A stretch of 64,000 nt of DNA from Flavobacteriales bacterium UBA6057 (GCA_002428995.1 DIYJ01000020.1:179063-243062), one strand, 5' to 3'. Shown: positions 24,507 through 33,253, counted from the first letter of the stretch. The notes: a model not told the origin generated them from the letters alone. Program-made: numbers and translations.

Positions 24507-26180
24507 TTAGTCTACATTGTCGTGGAGGAACGGATTGTTAGGACGAAGTTTTGTCTTCTTCTCTCCGTCTTCCCCTTCTTCCTCACCCAATGTATAGCGG
24601 CTGGATGTGGACTCCGATGAATGCGGAACGTCATCCAGATTGATTTGTCTGCGCTTGAACGCTGGCTCATTTTCCAGATCACTCATTCCTGATGGAGAAC
24701 GCAGCTTCATACTCAACTCCCTCAATCGGGAAAGTCGGTCATTGGCACGCTTCATCTGCTCTTCCTTGGTGGCTTCATCCTGAATGGAAGGTGCCGGTGC
24801 CGGGTTGGAAGCCTGCGGAGCAGGTGTTGGCTCTGGAGTAGTTGTCTTGAACGTAGGTTGCTCTTCAGTGATGCTCTTTTCCGGCTCTTCAGCTGGTTTC
24901 TCATCACTCTTCATGTAAGGCTCCCATGCAGGTGCTTCCTGATCGTTCAAAGGCTGAGGCTTAGGTTCTGGCGTTTCTTCCTGCGTTGGCTCAGAAGCAA
25001 CCGGCTCTTGCCTGCGGCTGTTAAGTTCAAACTCAATCGTGCGCTGCGGCATGGCTGGAGTATCTGGCTTTGCCGGCTCTTCAGCAGCTGTTGGCTCCAC
25101 CGTCTTGCGAATGAATGGCTCATCTGCATCGGGCTTCACTTCCGCCTTCTTCTCTTCCTGGCGATCTTCCAGATTCATCTTACGCTTCTCGAGGTTGCGC
25201 TCAAGGTTTACACCCGTATTTGGGTTGGTGTGGAAACCTGTAGCGATAATGGTCACAGAAAGTTGATCTCCCAGAGACTCATCCATGCCGTAACCCCAGA
25301 TCACATCTGCGCTGGCTCCGGCTTCGTCCTGGATATAGTCTGTAACATCAGAGATCTCATCCATGAGCACTTCCTGGTTACCAAACGTGATATTCAGCAA
25401 CACGTAGCGAGCACCCTCGATGTTGTTGTCGTTCAGCAGCGGTGACGCGAGCGCTTTCTCTACAGCCTTGATGGCACGATCCTCGCCTTCAGCCTGAGCC
25501 GATCCCATGATGGCTACACCAGACTCGGTCATCACTGTGCGCACATCTTCAAAGTCCACGTTGATGTAACCGGTACGCGTAATGATCTCTGCAATTCCTT
25601 TCGAAGCAGTGGTCAACACATCATCCGCCATGGCAAACGCTTTGGCAATCGGCAGGTTACCACACATTTCGCGCAGCTTCTCATTGTTGATGATGAGCAA
25701 TGTGTCAACACTTTCACGAATCTCTTCGATACCATGCTCTGCCTGTTGTCTTCGCTTGCGGCCTTCGAAGAAGAACGGCATGGTCACAATTCCTACCGTG
25801 AGGATGCCCATCTCACGTGCTGCCCTTGCGATCACAGGAGCAGCACCGGTACCGGTTCCACCACCCATTCCCGCAGTGATAAAGGCCATTTTTGTGTTCT
25901 TGGACAGAATCTCTTTGATCGCATCGATGTCCTCCAATGCGGCATTTTTCCCAACTTCTGGAATGGAGCCTGCACCGCGACCTTCAGTCAAGGTAGATCC
26001 CAACTGAATCTTGAGTGGAACAGGGCTGATGTCCAAAGCCTGCTGATCCGTATTGCATACGATGAAGTCAACACCCTCGATGCCCTGGCCGCTCATGTGG
26101 TTGACTGCGTTGCTACCTCCGCCACCTACACCAATGACTTTGATGATGCTGGAGTTTTCTTTGGGAAGATCGAATTTCAT
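24507..26180 (-). CDS. ftsZ: Cell division GTPase FtsZ
   Basis: A 557-residue tubulin homologue that forms the Z ring. The GTP-binding domain has VIGVGGGGSNAVNHM (residues 15-29), the tubulin signature GGGTGTGAAPVIA (about 105-117) and NVDFEDVRTVM. The GTPase core ends near residue 320. A long charged, proline-rich linker of about 170 residues follows, as is normal in Bacteroidota. The tail has a PAFKRRQINLDDVPH segment, likely the FtsA-binding peptide, and ends in NPFLHDNVD, a Bacteroidota-style terminus. It is the last dcw gene, 100 bases after ftsA. Confidence 0.97.
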   Translation of the reverse strand: MKFDLPKENSSIIKVIGVGGGGSNAVNHMSGQGIEGVDFIVCNTDQQALDISPVPLKIQLGSTLTEGRGAGSIPEVGKNAALEDIDAIKEILSKNTKMAFITAGMGGGTGTGAAPVIARAAREMGILTVGIVTMPFFFEGRKRRQQAEHGIEEIRESVDTLLIINNEKLREMCGNLPIAKAFAMADDVLTTASKGIAEIITRTGYINVDFEDVRTVMTESGVAIMGSAQAEGEDRAIKAVEKALASPLLNDNNIEGARYVLLNITFGNQEVLMDEISDVTDYIQDEAGASADVIWGYGMDESLGDQLSVTIIATGFHTNPNTGVNLERNLEKRKMNLEDRQEEKKAEVKPDADEPFIRKTVEPTAAEEPAKPDTPAMPQRTIEFELNSRRQEPVASEPTQEETPEPKPQPLNDQEAPAWEPYMKSDEKPAEEPEKSITEEQPTFKTTTPEPTPAPQASNPAPAPSIQDEATKEEQMKRANDRLSRLRELSMKLRSPSGMSDLENEPAFKRRQINLDDVPHSSESTSSRYTLGEEEGEDGEKKTKLRPNNPFLHDNVD

Positions 26181-26190
26181 ATCTGTGGTT

Positions 26191-26226
26191 TTTGAGCCAT
26201 CAGCTTCTGGCTATCAGCTTATGCTC
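26191..26226. repeat. Copy of the GAGCCATCAGCTT intergenic repeat between ftsA and ftsZ
   Basis: TTTGAGCCATCAGCTT (26191-26206) is identical to 22227-22242, followed by CTGGCTATCAGCTTATG. It fills part of the 100-base ftsA-ftsZ gap, where dcw operons are often gapless. The rest of the gap is A/T-rich with repeated TTGATC units. Confidence 0.55.
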
Positions 26227-26280
26227 TCTATTTTTCTATTCTATTGTCTTTGATCCTTGATCGTTAAACCTTGATCTGTC

Positions 26281-27555
26281 TTATGCTTCTTCGTCTTCTT
26301 CAAACCATTCCTTACCCTTGGTGAGGATCTTATCGAAGAGTCCGAGTTTCTTTTTTGATTGCTTTTGGTGGGTGATGGTTGGAGACTTCTGGCGCTGCTT
26401 CTCAGCATACTCAAAGCCTTTCAACACCAATCCAACACCGGTTGAGAACATCGGGCTTGAAATGTCTTCATTGCCTGACGCCAAATGCTCCGTTGGATAA
26501 CCAATGCGGGTATCCATTCCTGTCAGGTATTCAAACAACTGAGGCAAATGCTTCAGCTGGGCTCCACCTCCCGTGATCACAATACCGGCAATGAGCTTGC
26601 GCTCGAACCCAGAGTTGCGAATCTCGAAGTATACCTGCTCGATGATTTCTTCCATGCGCGCCTGGATGATGTGGGCCAGGTTCTTTACGCTGATTTCTTT
26701 AGGCTCGCGACCGCTCAGTCCGGGAATCACCACAATGTCATTGGCTTGATTCTCGCTGGCGAGGGCAGAACCAAACTTCACCTTGAGCTGCTCCGCTTGC
26801 TTGCGAATGATGGTGCAGCCTTCCTTGATGTCGTCTGTAATGATGTTTCCGCCAAAAGGAATCACAGCCGTGTGGCGAATGATGCCATCCTGGAAAATCG
26901 CGATGTCTGTGGTTCCACCTCCGATGTCTACCAGCGCAACACCGGCTTCTTTTTCTTCAGAGCTTAGCACCGCGTCCGCTGAAGCCAATGGCTCGAGCGT
27001 AAGATCAGCTACTTCAAGGCCCGCCTTGCGCACACACTTGTAGATGTTCTGTACGGCCGTCACCAATCCGGTGATGATGTGGAAGTTCGCCTCGAGACGA
27101 ATACCGCTCATGCCGATCGGATCCTTGATGCCGGATTCATTGTCAACGATGAAGTCTTGTGGCAACACGTGAATGATAGACTCTCCCGGAGGCAACACCA
27201 ACTTATGCATGTCCTCGATAAGGTCGTTCATGTCCTTCTGGGTAATCTCATCTTCCATGTTGTCACGGGTGATCACACCACGGTGTTGCAGGCTCTTGAT
27301 GTGCTGTCCCGCGATGCCCACGTTCACCACGTTGATCTGGTAACCGGAATTGAGCTTAGCCTCTTCCAGTGCCTTCTGGATGGCCTGAACAGCGGGTGTG
27401 ATATGCGAAACCACACCTCGTCTAACCCCTACAGACTCGGACTTGCCGATGCCCAGGAGTTCCAGCTTACCATAGTCGTTTTTCTTACCAACCAGGCAAG
27501 CGATCTTGGTGGTTCCAATGTCCAACCCAACAATGATCTGTTCGTTCGATTCCAT
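26281..27555 (-). CDS. ftsA: Cell division protein FtsA
   Basis: A 424-residue actin-fold protein that anchors FtsZ to the membrane and signals to the septal synthases. It has the phosphate-1 motif VGLDIGTTKIACLVG near the N-terminus, the 1C domain with NVGIAGQHIKSLQ, phosphate-2 VALVDIGGGTTDIAIF, and the adenosine motif IVITGGGAQLKHLP. The C-terminal LFDKILTKGKEWF helix is amphipathic and suits membrane attachment. The start is 3 bases after ftsQ ends. Confidence 0.97.
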   Translation of the reverse strand: MESNEQIIVGLDIGTTKIACLVGKKNDYGKLELLGIGKSESVGVRRGVVSHITPAVQAIQKALEEAKLNSGYQINVVNVGIAGQHIKSLQHRGVITRDNMEDEITQKDMNDLIEDMHKLVLPPGESIIHVLPQDFIVDNESGIKDPIGMSGIRLEANFHIITGLVTAVQNIYKCVRKAGLEVADLTLEPLASADAVLSSEEKEAGVALVDIGGGTTDIAIFQDGIIRHTAVIPFGGNIITDDIKEGCTIIRKQAEQLKVKFGSALASENQANDIVVIPGLSGREPKEISVKNLAHIIQARMEEIIEQVYFEIRNSGFERKLIAGIVITGGGAQLKHLPQLFEYLTGMDTRIGYPTEHLASGNEDISSPMFSTGVGLVLKGFEYAEKQRQKSPTITHQKQSKKKLGLFDKILTKGKEWFEEDEEA

Positions 27556-27558
27556 AGA

Positions 27559-28356
27559 TTAGCTTTTGGTGCAAACCACCTGGTTTGCATACTTCAGATT
27601 GATCGTTTTGTATTCGTTCCACCCTGTTTTGGCAAGGCCTTCCTGGTAGAACTTCATAAGTTTCGTGAGCTTTTTGTCCAGATCCTTGGTGTCCCCAATC
27701 TGGATCACGTGGTCCCCGACTCGCGGAATGATTTCCAACTCACCGGATCGGCTCACATAATATTGATTGAACTGGGCACTCCAGAACGCATCGTTGCGCA
27801 CATGAGTGACCAGCTTAAACAGTTCGTAGATCTTGGCCATTTCCTTGTTTTCTGAATCCTCATTCAGCGTATGGATGTTGCTGCCTTCCAGATTGTCAAA
27901 AGGAAGCTTGATCCAGCCATTGGCTACGGGAGTGCGTGCAGCATAACGATCAGAAAGCGGCATGAACACGCCATGTTCATCCAGGTAAAGGCTTTGACCT
28001 TTTGTGTTAAACACCCTCAGCACGGGCTTTCTCATCTGCACCTCCACGAAGAGTTTGCTGTTCAGTCGTTTGTAGACCTCGGCATCTTCAATGAAGGGGT
28101 GGTTCTCCAATACGCGCTCGATGGAACCGGGGTTGATGGTGTCCATCAAGGTGTTCTCGGTAGTGAAGCCCAGATTCTTGATCGTGTTGAGCACATCGTT
28201 CTCATCCAGAAAGAAGTTCTCACCGGCATAATCGATCTTCACTCCTACATCCTTCAGGCGCGCCTGCTTGGAGGTAGAAACAGCTGCCGCAAACAGCACA
28301 AACGTGCCGGCTACGCCTACTACCCAAGCTGATATGTTGAAGATCTTATTCCACAT
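27559..28356 (-). CDS. ftsQ: Cell division protein FtsQ
   Basis: A 265-residue bitopic divisome protein with one N-terminal transmembrane helix (about residues 8-26) and a periplasmic body. A POTRA-like part with FLDENDVLNTIKNLGF and NPGSIERVLENHPFIEDAEVYKRLNSKLFVEVQMRKPVLRVF is followed by a beta domain (YLDEHGVFMPLSDRY). It matches Bacteroidota FtsQ in length and in its place between murC and ftsA. It overlaps the murC end by 11 bases. Confidence 0.88.
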   Translation of the reverse strand: MWNKIFNISAWVVGVAGTFVLFAAAVSTSKQARLKDVGVKIDYAGENFFLDENDVLNTIKNLGFTTENTLMDTINPGSIERVLENHPFIEDAEVYKRLNSKLFVEVQMRKPVLRVFNTKGQSLYLDEHGVFMPLSDRYAARTPVANGWIKLPFDNLEGSNIHTLNEDSENKEMAKIYELFKLVTHVRNDAFWSAQFNQYYVSRSGELEIIPRVGDHVIQIGDTKDLDKKLTKLMKFYQEGLAKTGWNEYKTINLKYANQVVCTKS

Positions 28357-29746
28357 GATGCGCTGATTTTAAGGCGGTTGCAATAGGCTGAACGAGGCGA
28401 TCGATGTCACCTGCCCCAAGCAACAAGACACTTTCAGGCGTTAGCGATAATACAGCATTTACCACCTGTGCTTTGGACACAAGTTCCTTAGTTTTCAACG
28501 TGACTTTATTCAAAAGATTGGCGCTGGAAACGCCCGGTATTGGCTCTTCCCGGGCCGGATAGATGTCGAGCAATAAAAGCTCGTCAGCCTTTGACAAACT
28601 GTGCGCGAATTCATCTTCAAAATCCCGGGTTCGGGTGAAAAGATGCGGCTGGAAAAGCACGGTCAATTTCTTCGTAGGGTACAACGTTCGTGTGGCTTCA
28701 ATAGCCGCGTCAATCTCCTTGGGATGATGGGCATAGTCATCTATGAAAACAGTGTCTTCTGTTCTGACTACGTGCTCAAACCTTCGCTTTACGCCTTTGA
28801 AACTGGCCATGGCGCTTTCCACTTGCTGATTCGAAAGGCCCAGCTCCAGGGCTATGGCGATGGCAGCTGTGGCATTTTCTGCGTTATGCTTTCCGGGTAC
28901 TGTGGTTTGGATGTTTAGAGTCCCTGAGTCGGTCTCACTTCGACTCCGCTCAGTGTGCCCTTGGCTTGTGGTTTGGGTGTGTACGGAGAACTTAAAAAGC
29001 CCGTTTTCGACCTTCATTTCTGAAAGCCGGTAGTCACACCCTTCACCGATGCCGTAGGTGCGTTTGTTGCTGTGATCGATTTGATCTGCGATGGACTCGT
29101 GTACGATGAGCAAGTCGGTGACCTGATCGGCAAACTGCTGAAAGTCGGCCTTCATCGTGTCATGACTTCCGTAGATGTCGAGATGATCAGGATCAAGCGA
29201 GGTAATAGCTGCAACCCGGGGAAACAAACTATGGAAGGAACGATCGAACTCATCTGCTTCGGCCACTACATAATCGACCTCTGAGCTGCACACGAGGTTA
29301 CTATCGTAGTTGGACAGAACTCCGCCCACAAACCCGGCCATTTTTACTCCGCTGTGATAGAGCAGATGACTGAGTATAGCAGTGGTAGTGGTTTTGCCAT
29401 GAGTACCTGCCACCGCCAGTGTACTGTGCTGATCCGTAACAGATTTGAGAACTTCTGCCCTCTTGTACCAGGTTTTATGATCCGCTTTGGCCTTTAGAAA
29501 CTCTTTGTGATTTTGCGGAATGGCGGGTGTATACACCAAAAGATCGGCACTCAAATCGGCTCTTTCCGGATCCTCTTCAAAATACACGGGAATCCCCTCC
29601 GCCTCCAGATACCTGGTCAATGGACTGGGGGTTTTATCATAACCACTGACCCGAATGCCCTGCCGATGGAAATACCGCGCAATGGCACTCATTCCAATGC
29701 CACCAATGCCCAACATGTAGACGCTATGGACATCTGAAAGCTTCAT
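28346..29746 (-). CDS. murC: UDP-N-acetylmuramate--L-alanine ligase, with an inserted repeat peptide
   Basis: A 466-residue cytoplasmic ligase adding L-alanine to UDP-MurNAc. It has the N-terminal GIGGIGMSAIA, the ATP loop AGTHGKTTTTAIL (residues 113-125), EADEFDRSF, and C-terminal DDYAHHPKEI. Between the central-domain strands, residues 263-275 read GHTERSRSETDSG. This is encoded by bases 28922-28960, which contain the palindromic intergenic repeat core CACTTCGACTCCGCT / CAGTGTG. I infer an in-frame repeat insertion in a surface loop, probably tolerated because all catalytic motifs are intact. The ATG overlaps the murG end. Confidence 0.95.
   Translation of the reverse strand: MKLSDVHSVYMLGIGGIGMSAIARYFHRQGIRVSGYDKTPSPLTRYLEAEGIPVYFEEDPERADLSADLLVYTPAIPQNHKEFLKAKADHKTWYKRAEVLKSVTDQHSTLAVAGTHGKTTTTAILSHLLYHSGVKMAGFVGGVLSNYDSNLVCSSEVDYVVAEADEFDRSFHSLFPRVAAITSLDPDHLDIYGSHDTMKADFQQFADQVTDLLIVHESIADQIDHSNKRTYGIGEGCDYRLSEMKVENGLFKFSVHTQTTSQGHTERSRSETDSGTLNIQTTVPGKHNAENATAAIAIALELGLSNQQVESAMASFKGVKRRFEHVVRTEDTVFIDDYAHHPKEIDAAIEATRTLYPTKKLTVLFQPHLFTRTRDFEDEFAHSLSKADELLLLDIYPAREEPIPGVSSANLLNKVTLKTKELVSKAQVVNAVLSLTPESVLLLGAGDIDRLVQPIATALKSAHHVE
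28931..28960. repeat. Intergenic-type palindromic repeat inside murC
   Basis: TCTCACTTCGACTCCGCT then CAGTGTGCC matches the repeat family seen at 24367-24401 with a shorter loop. It encodes the GHTERSRSE part of MurC and keeps the frame. Confidence 0.7.
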
Positions 29747-30843
29747 GCTTTGACCAGTTTAAACACTTCGTCAACGATGTGATCTGCTGCTGCCGGGAAC
29801 CCGTGCTTCACAATCTGAGTGGCGAGTTGCTCACGCTTTGCAGCATCGTCTTTGAGCTCCAAAATAGCTGGAACCAACTTCTGCCCCACTTCCCGGTCCG
29901 GAATGTGGATCGCAGCATTGTCATTGACCAGCGATAGGGCGTTTTTGGTTTGGTGATCTTCCGCAGCATGTGGGAACGGAACCAGAATGACGGGTTTACC
30001 AATCACACATAATTCGCTTACTGCAATCGCTCCTGCACGGCTCACCACCACATCGGCTGCTGCGTAGGCATTCTCCATGTCGAAAATGAACTCGGTAATG
30101 TGCACGGCCTTGCCCTCGTATTCTTGGGCCAGTCGTTCCCGCTCTTCTTTGAAAAGCTTACCTGTTTGCCAAATAATCTGAATGCCAGCTTCCACCAGTT
30201 GCTGAATCTCGGCTGCCATCGCAAGGTTGATGGAGCGAGCGCCAAGGCTTCCACCCACCACGAGCAACACCGGTGATGAAGCATCAAAGCCGTATTGCTT
30301 GAGCGCTTCCTCCCTTTTGCCTTTGATATCAACCACCTTCTTGCGCACGGGATTCCCTGTCATTACGATGCGGTCTTTGGGAAAGAACTTCTCCATGCCT
30401 TCATAGGCCACACAGGCCTTATCGACCTTGCTGGCCACCCAGCGATTGGTAATGCCCGCGAAAGAGTTTTGTTCCTGTATGAGCGTTGGAACTCCCATCC
30501 ACGTGGCCATCCTGAGTACAGGGCCGCTCGCAAAACCTCCTACCCCAATCACAACATCAGGCTTGAAGTCCTTGATCACCGAACGCGCCTTCATGAGGCT
30601 GGAAAGCAGCTTGACGGGGAAAAGCAGATTGCTCGGAGTCAACTTACGTTGCAAACCGGAAATCCAAAGGCCGATGATCTTGTAACCAGCAGCTGGCACC
30701 TTCTCCATTTCCATCTTATTCTGGGCACCGACAAAGAGGATCTCAGCATCGGGTTCGCGTTCGCGGATGGTGTTGGCAATGGCAATAGCGGGGAAGATGT
30801 GCCCACCGGTTCCACCACCGCTGATGAGGAATTTACGCGGCAT
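29743..30843 (-). CDS. murG: UDP-GlcNAc:undecaprenyl-PP-MurNAc-pentapeptide GlcNAc transferase
   Basis: A 366-residue GT28 glycosyltransferase that turns lipid I into lipid II at the inner face of the membrane. The N-terminal loop GGGTGGHIFPAIAIA (residues 8-22), VGVGGFASGP, EQNSFAGITNR, and the C-terminal donor site VVSRAGAIAVSELCVIGKPVILVPFPHAAEDHQTKNA are all present. Length is standard. Its stop and the murC ATG overlap by 4 bases, and its own start overlaps ftsW by 11. Confidence 0.97.
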   Translation of the reverse strand: MPRKFLISGGGTGGHIFPAIAIANTIREREPDAEILFVGAQNKMEMEKVPAAGYKIIGLWISGLQRKLTPSNLLFPVKLLSSLMKARSVIKDFKPDVVIGVGGFASGPVLRMATWMGVPTLIQEQNSFAGITNRWVASKVDKACVAYEGMEKFFPKDRIVMTGNPVRKKVVDIKGKREEALKQYGFDASSPVLLVVGGSLGARSINLAMAAEIQQLVEAGIQIIWQTGKLFKEERERLAQEYEGKAVHITEFIFDMENAYAAADVVVSRAGAIAVSELCVIGKPVILVPFPHAAEDHQTKNALSLVNDNAAIHIPDREVGQKLVPAILELKDDAAKREQLATQIVKHGFPAAADHIVDEVFKLVKA

Positions 30844-32011
30844 GACTGAGCGGAGGATTTAGCGGTTGTTCTTGTTTGGGTTTCCCCAGTCCGCGGCTCA
30901 CGCTTAGTATGATCCCAACAGCGAGGCAGGTGAACCAAATGGAGGTTCCACCCATGGAAACCATCGGGAGGGTTTGGCCCGTTACCGGAACCAGGTTGAC
31001 GGCCACGGCCATGTTCACCATGGCCTGAAAGACCAAGCTGAATCCAATGCCGATGGCGAGGAGCGATCCAAAGGTTTTCGGGCACGACATGCCGACCTTA
31101 ATGGACCGGAAGAGCAATACGAGGTAGAGCAACAGAATGATGATGCCTCCGAACATCCCGTATTCCTCCAATACAATGGAATAAATGAAATCTGAGTAAG
31201 GGTGCGGCAGGAAGTTTCGCTGAACGCTATGACCCGGTGCCAGTCGTACGATGCCGCCTTTTGCAATCGCGATCTTGGACTGCTCCACCTGATACTTCTG
31301 TCCGCTGGTAACATCTTCAGGAGCCACAAAGGATTCAACCCGACTGACCCAGGTATCCAAACGGCCAAAGGTTCCCGGAACAGCTTTTCCGATCATGTAG
31401 ACCATACCTAAGGACATAACACCGGCTATCATCAACAGGCCAATATGCTTGAGGCTGACCCGGCCGATGAACATCAACACAATGCAATTCACAAACAGCA
31501 GCGCGGCCGTACTTAAATCCGCAGGAAGAATAAGTCCACACACAATGAAAATAGGCACCAGCATGGGCAGGAAACCCTTTCGAAAGTCTTTGATCTGATC
31601 TTGACGCGCAGCGAGAAAACGCGCCATGAACATGATGAGCGCCAGCTTTGCTAAATCGGAAGTCTGAAACGTTTGATTGATGACGGGAATGGTCAGCCAG
31701 CGACCTGCACTGTTGATGTTGGTTCCGATCAACATGGTGATGATCAACAGCGGCACACTGATGTAGAGCGCCAGCTGGGCAATGCGGGAATAATAGGTAA
31801 ATCTTACACGGTGGGCGAGGTACATCAAGCCTAGCCCGGCCGCGAGGATGAACCCGTGACGAAAGAGGTAATGAAAGGTATTCCCATCCTGGTAGCGATA
31901 GGCAAGGGTGACAATGCTGCTGTAAACCAGGAGCAGGCTTATCAGCGAGAGCAGCACCATGATCAGCCAGATCGGGCGATCGCCTTTGATATGTTTGTAG
32001 ATCAATTCCAC
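30833..32011 (-). CDS. ftsW: Septal peptidoglycan polymerase FtsW (SEDS family)
   Basis: A 392-residue, ten-helix SEDS glycosyltransferase that polymerises lipid II at the division site with FtsI. It has family segments AGRWLTIPVINQTFQTSDLAKLALIMFMARFLA, ILPADLSTAALLF, the extracellular loop with GHSVQRNFLPHPYSDFIYSIVLEEYG, and VNLVPVTGQTLPMVSMGGTSIWF. The position between the murD region and murG fits ftsW and not rodA. It starts 6 bases after the small exported gene at 32018. Confidence 0.93.
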   Translation of the reverse strand: MELIYKHIKGDRPIWLIMVLLSLISLLLVYSSIVTLAYRYQDGNTFHYLFRHGFILAAGLGLMYLAHRVRFTYYSRIAQLALYISVPLLIITMLIGTNINSAGRWLTIPVINQTFQTSDLAKLALIMFMARFLAARQDQIKDFRKGFLPMLVPIFIVCGLILPADLSTAALLFVNCIVLMFIGRVSLKHIGLLMIAGVMSLGMVYMIGKAVPGTFGRLDTWVSRVESFVAPEDVTSGQKYQVEQSKIAIAKGGIVRLAPGHSVQRNFLPHPYSDFIYSIVLEEYGMFGGIIILLLYLVLLFRSIKVGMSCPKTFGSLLAIGIGFSLVFQAMVNMAVAVNLVPVTGQTLPMVSMGGTSIWFTCLAVGIILSVSRGLGKPKQEQPLNPPLSHAA

Positions 32012-32017
32012 TGCTTT

Positions 32018-32374
32018 TTATTCCTTTTTCTTTCGCATTATGACATAGAAAGAAGGACCATGCATCTGGTTGTACGATAGTTGATTTAGATCCATTCGCA
32101 TTATTTCCCATCCATCTGACTCAAAGCCCTTTATCCTTTTGATCAATGGACCTGCATCAAGCCTTCTGGTAGTACTGCCTTCAGCGTTGTATTCTTCGAA
32201 AACATTCTCCTCGTCAAATTCAGAGTCGCCAATGCAGGTGTAGATATATGGCGAAGCAGATACCATCGTTAGATATTCATACTGAATATTCTCCTGGGCA
32301 AAAGAGCTACTTGCTAGCAGGAGGGTTGCTACACCTAAGAGGCTGATAATTAAATCCCCGTTTTTCATTCTCAT
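32018..32374 (-). CDS. Small exported protein, DUF4177-like, in the dcw operon (first of pair)
   Basis: A 118-residue protein with a signal peptide (MRMKNGDLIISLLGVATLLL, cut near SSFAQEN). The mature domain ends in LIKRIKGFESDGWEIMRMDLNQ and SFYVIMRKKKE. The pattern of a helix, then G-W-E-[LI], then a closing strand with Y/F-V-x-[MF]-[RK] is shared with the next gene (32379-32741) and with 24004-24354, and resembles DUF4177. It is probably periplasmic or outer-membrane-associated, but no lipobox is visible. It lies 4 bases after its paralogue and 6 bases before ftsW, so it is co-transcribed with division genes. Function unknown. Confidence 0.75.
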   Translation of the reverse strand: MRMKNGDLIISLLGVATLLLASSSFAQENIQYEYLTMVSASPYIYTCIGDSEFDEENVFEEYNAEGSTTRRLDAGPLIKRIKGFESDGWEIMRMDLNQLSYNQMHGPSFYVIMRKKKE

Positions 32375-32378
32375 GATG

Positions 32379-32741
32379 TCAGGCTTTGACAAAAACATAG
32401 GAGGTGTGCATTTCCCCACCAGACATGGACACCAATTCATAACCTTCATTCGCTATTTCCTGAATAAAACGCTGCATTGTTTGGGCGTTCTCATCAAAAT
32501 TTTTGAGGACATTTCTGCTCAACGCCATTCTCCGGGTCTCCCCTTCTGCGTTCACAAAAACTGCGACATTGTACTCACCACCTGCAGTAGAATAGCGATG
32601 AACATCCAAAAAACCATAGGCTTTCTTGTTCTGATTCGAAGTCTGCGTGAAAGCCATGAGGGCAATCACTACAAGTCCCAGCAAGACAGAAAACTTAAGC
32701 CGGGAGATGGACGAATCATTTGTGAGAATGCCCTTCATCAT
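32379..32741 (-). CDS. Small exported or anchored protein, DUF4177-like, in the dcw operon (second of pair)
   Basis: A 120-residue protein. After a short polar start (MMKGILTNDSSISRLK) comes one hydrophobic segment (FSVLLGLVVIALMAFTQ), either a signal peptide or an anchor. The mature part reads AYGFLDVHRYSTAGGEYNVAVFVNAEGETRR and ends MQRFIQEIANEGYELVSMSGGEMHTSYVFVKA. The GYELVSMSGGE...YVFVK ending is very close to DUF4177 and to the neighbours described at 32018 and 24004. Its ATG overlaps the stop of the MurD-C paralogue, so the two are translationally coupled. Function unknown. Confidence 0.75.
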   Translation of the reverse strand: MMKGILTNDSSISRLKFSVLLGLVVIALMAFTQTSNQNKKAYGFLDVHRYSTAGGEYNVAVFVNAEGETRRMALSRNVLKNFDENAQTMQRFIQEIANEGYELVSMSGGEMHTSYVFVKA

Positions 32742-33253
32742 CACAACTGCATTTCACGAACCGCCTTGCGGAAACGCTGCCCTTTCTCTTTATAGTTCAC
32801 ATATTGATCGAAGTCGGAGCAGGAAGGTGAGTACAACACCGTGTCGCCTTCTTCAGCAATCAGAGAAGCGTGATGCGTGGCTTCATGGATGTTGCCCACA
32901 TGACCAATGAGCGACACAGAACCTTTAAACGCATCTTCCACACTCTGAGGGTTGCTCCCGGAGATGATCAAAGCTTTGACATTCTCTACGTCCATTTGCT
33001 GGTACAGACTGAGGTCGTCTTCGTAATTGCAGCTTTCAACGATCCAAACAATGGGCCCTTCCAGGCAATCAAGTGAATACCAACTGGAGTTGATGTCGGT
33101 AGACTTTGCGTCATTGATATACTCCACACCCTTCACTTCCTCCACAAACTCGAGGCGGTGTTCGATATCTGTCATTTGACGCACACTTTCCTTTCTCGCT
33201 TCAACGATCTTGGCTTCAAGCGAACGGTAAATCTTTTTAGTTTGAGTATCCAT
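32741..33253 (-). CDS. Free-standing paralogue of the MurD C-terminal domain
   Basis: A 170-residue cytoplasmic protein homologous to only the last domain of MurD, encoded 30 bases downstream of the complete murD. My hand alignment gives about 48 identities over 138 positions with the end of the neighbouring MurD. IEHRLEFV matches IEHRLEYV, YINDAKSTD matches FINDSKATN, NSSWYSLD matches NSAWYALE, and SPSCSDFDQY matches SPACASFDLF. The GGVDKG loop of MurD is replaced by ESCNYED. The central ATPase and N-terminal UDP-binding domains are absent, so it cannot itself be a ligase. It begins with the helix that joins MurD domains 2 and 3. I infer a duplication followed by domain loss, now a possible MurD modulator or amino-acid/peptide binder. 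Confidence 0.82.
   Translation of the reverse strand: MDTQTKKIYRSLEAKIVEARKESVRQMTDIEHRLEFVEEVKGVEYINDAKSTDINSSWYSLDCLEGPIVWIVESCNYEDDLSLYQQMDVENVKALIISGSNPQSVEDAFKGSVSLIGHVGNIHEATHHASLIAEEGDTVLYSPSCSDFDQYVNYKEKGQRFRKAVREMQL

Noticed and set aside
31335..32111. 258-codon frame on the minus strand overlapping ftsW.
   Set aside because: Shifted frame of the real ftsW and its upstream neighbour; the translation has no hydrophobic helices or motif.
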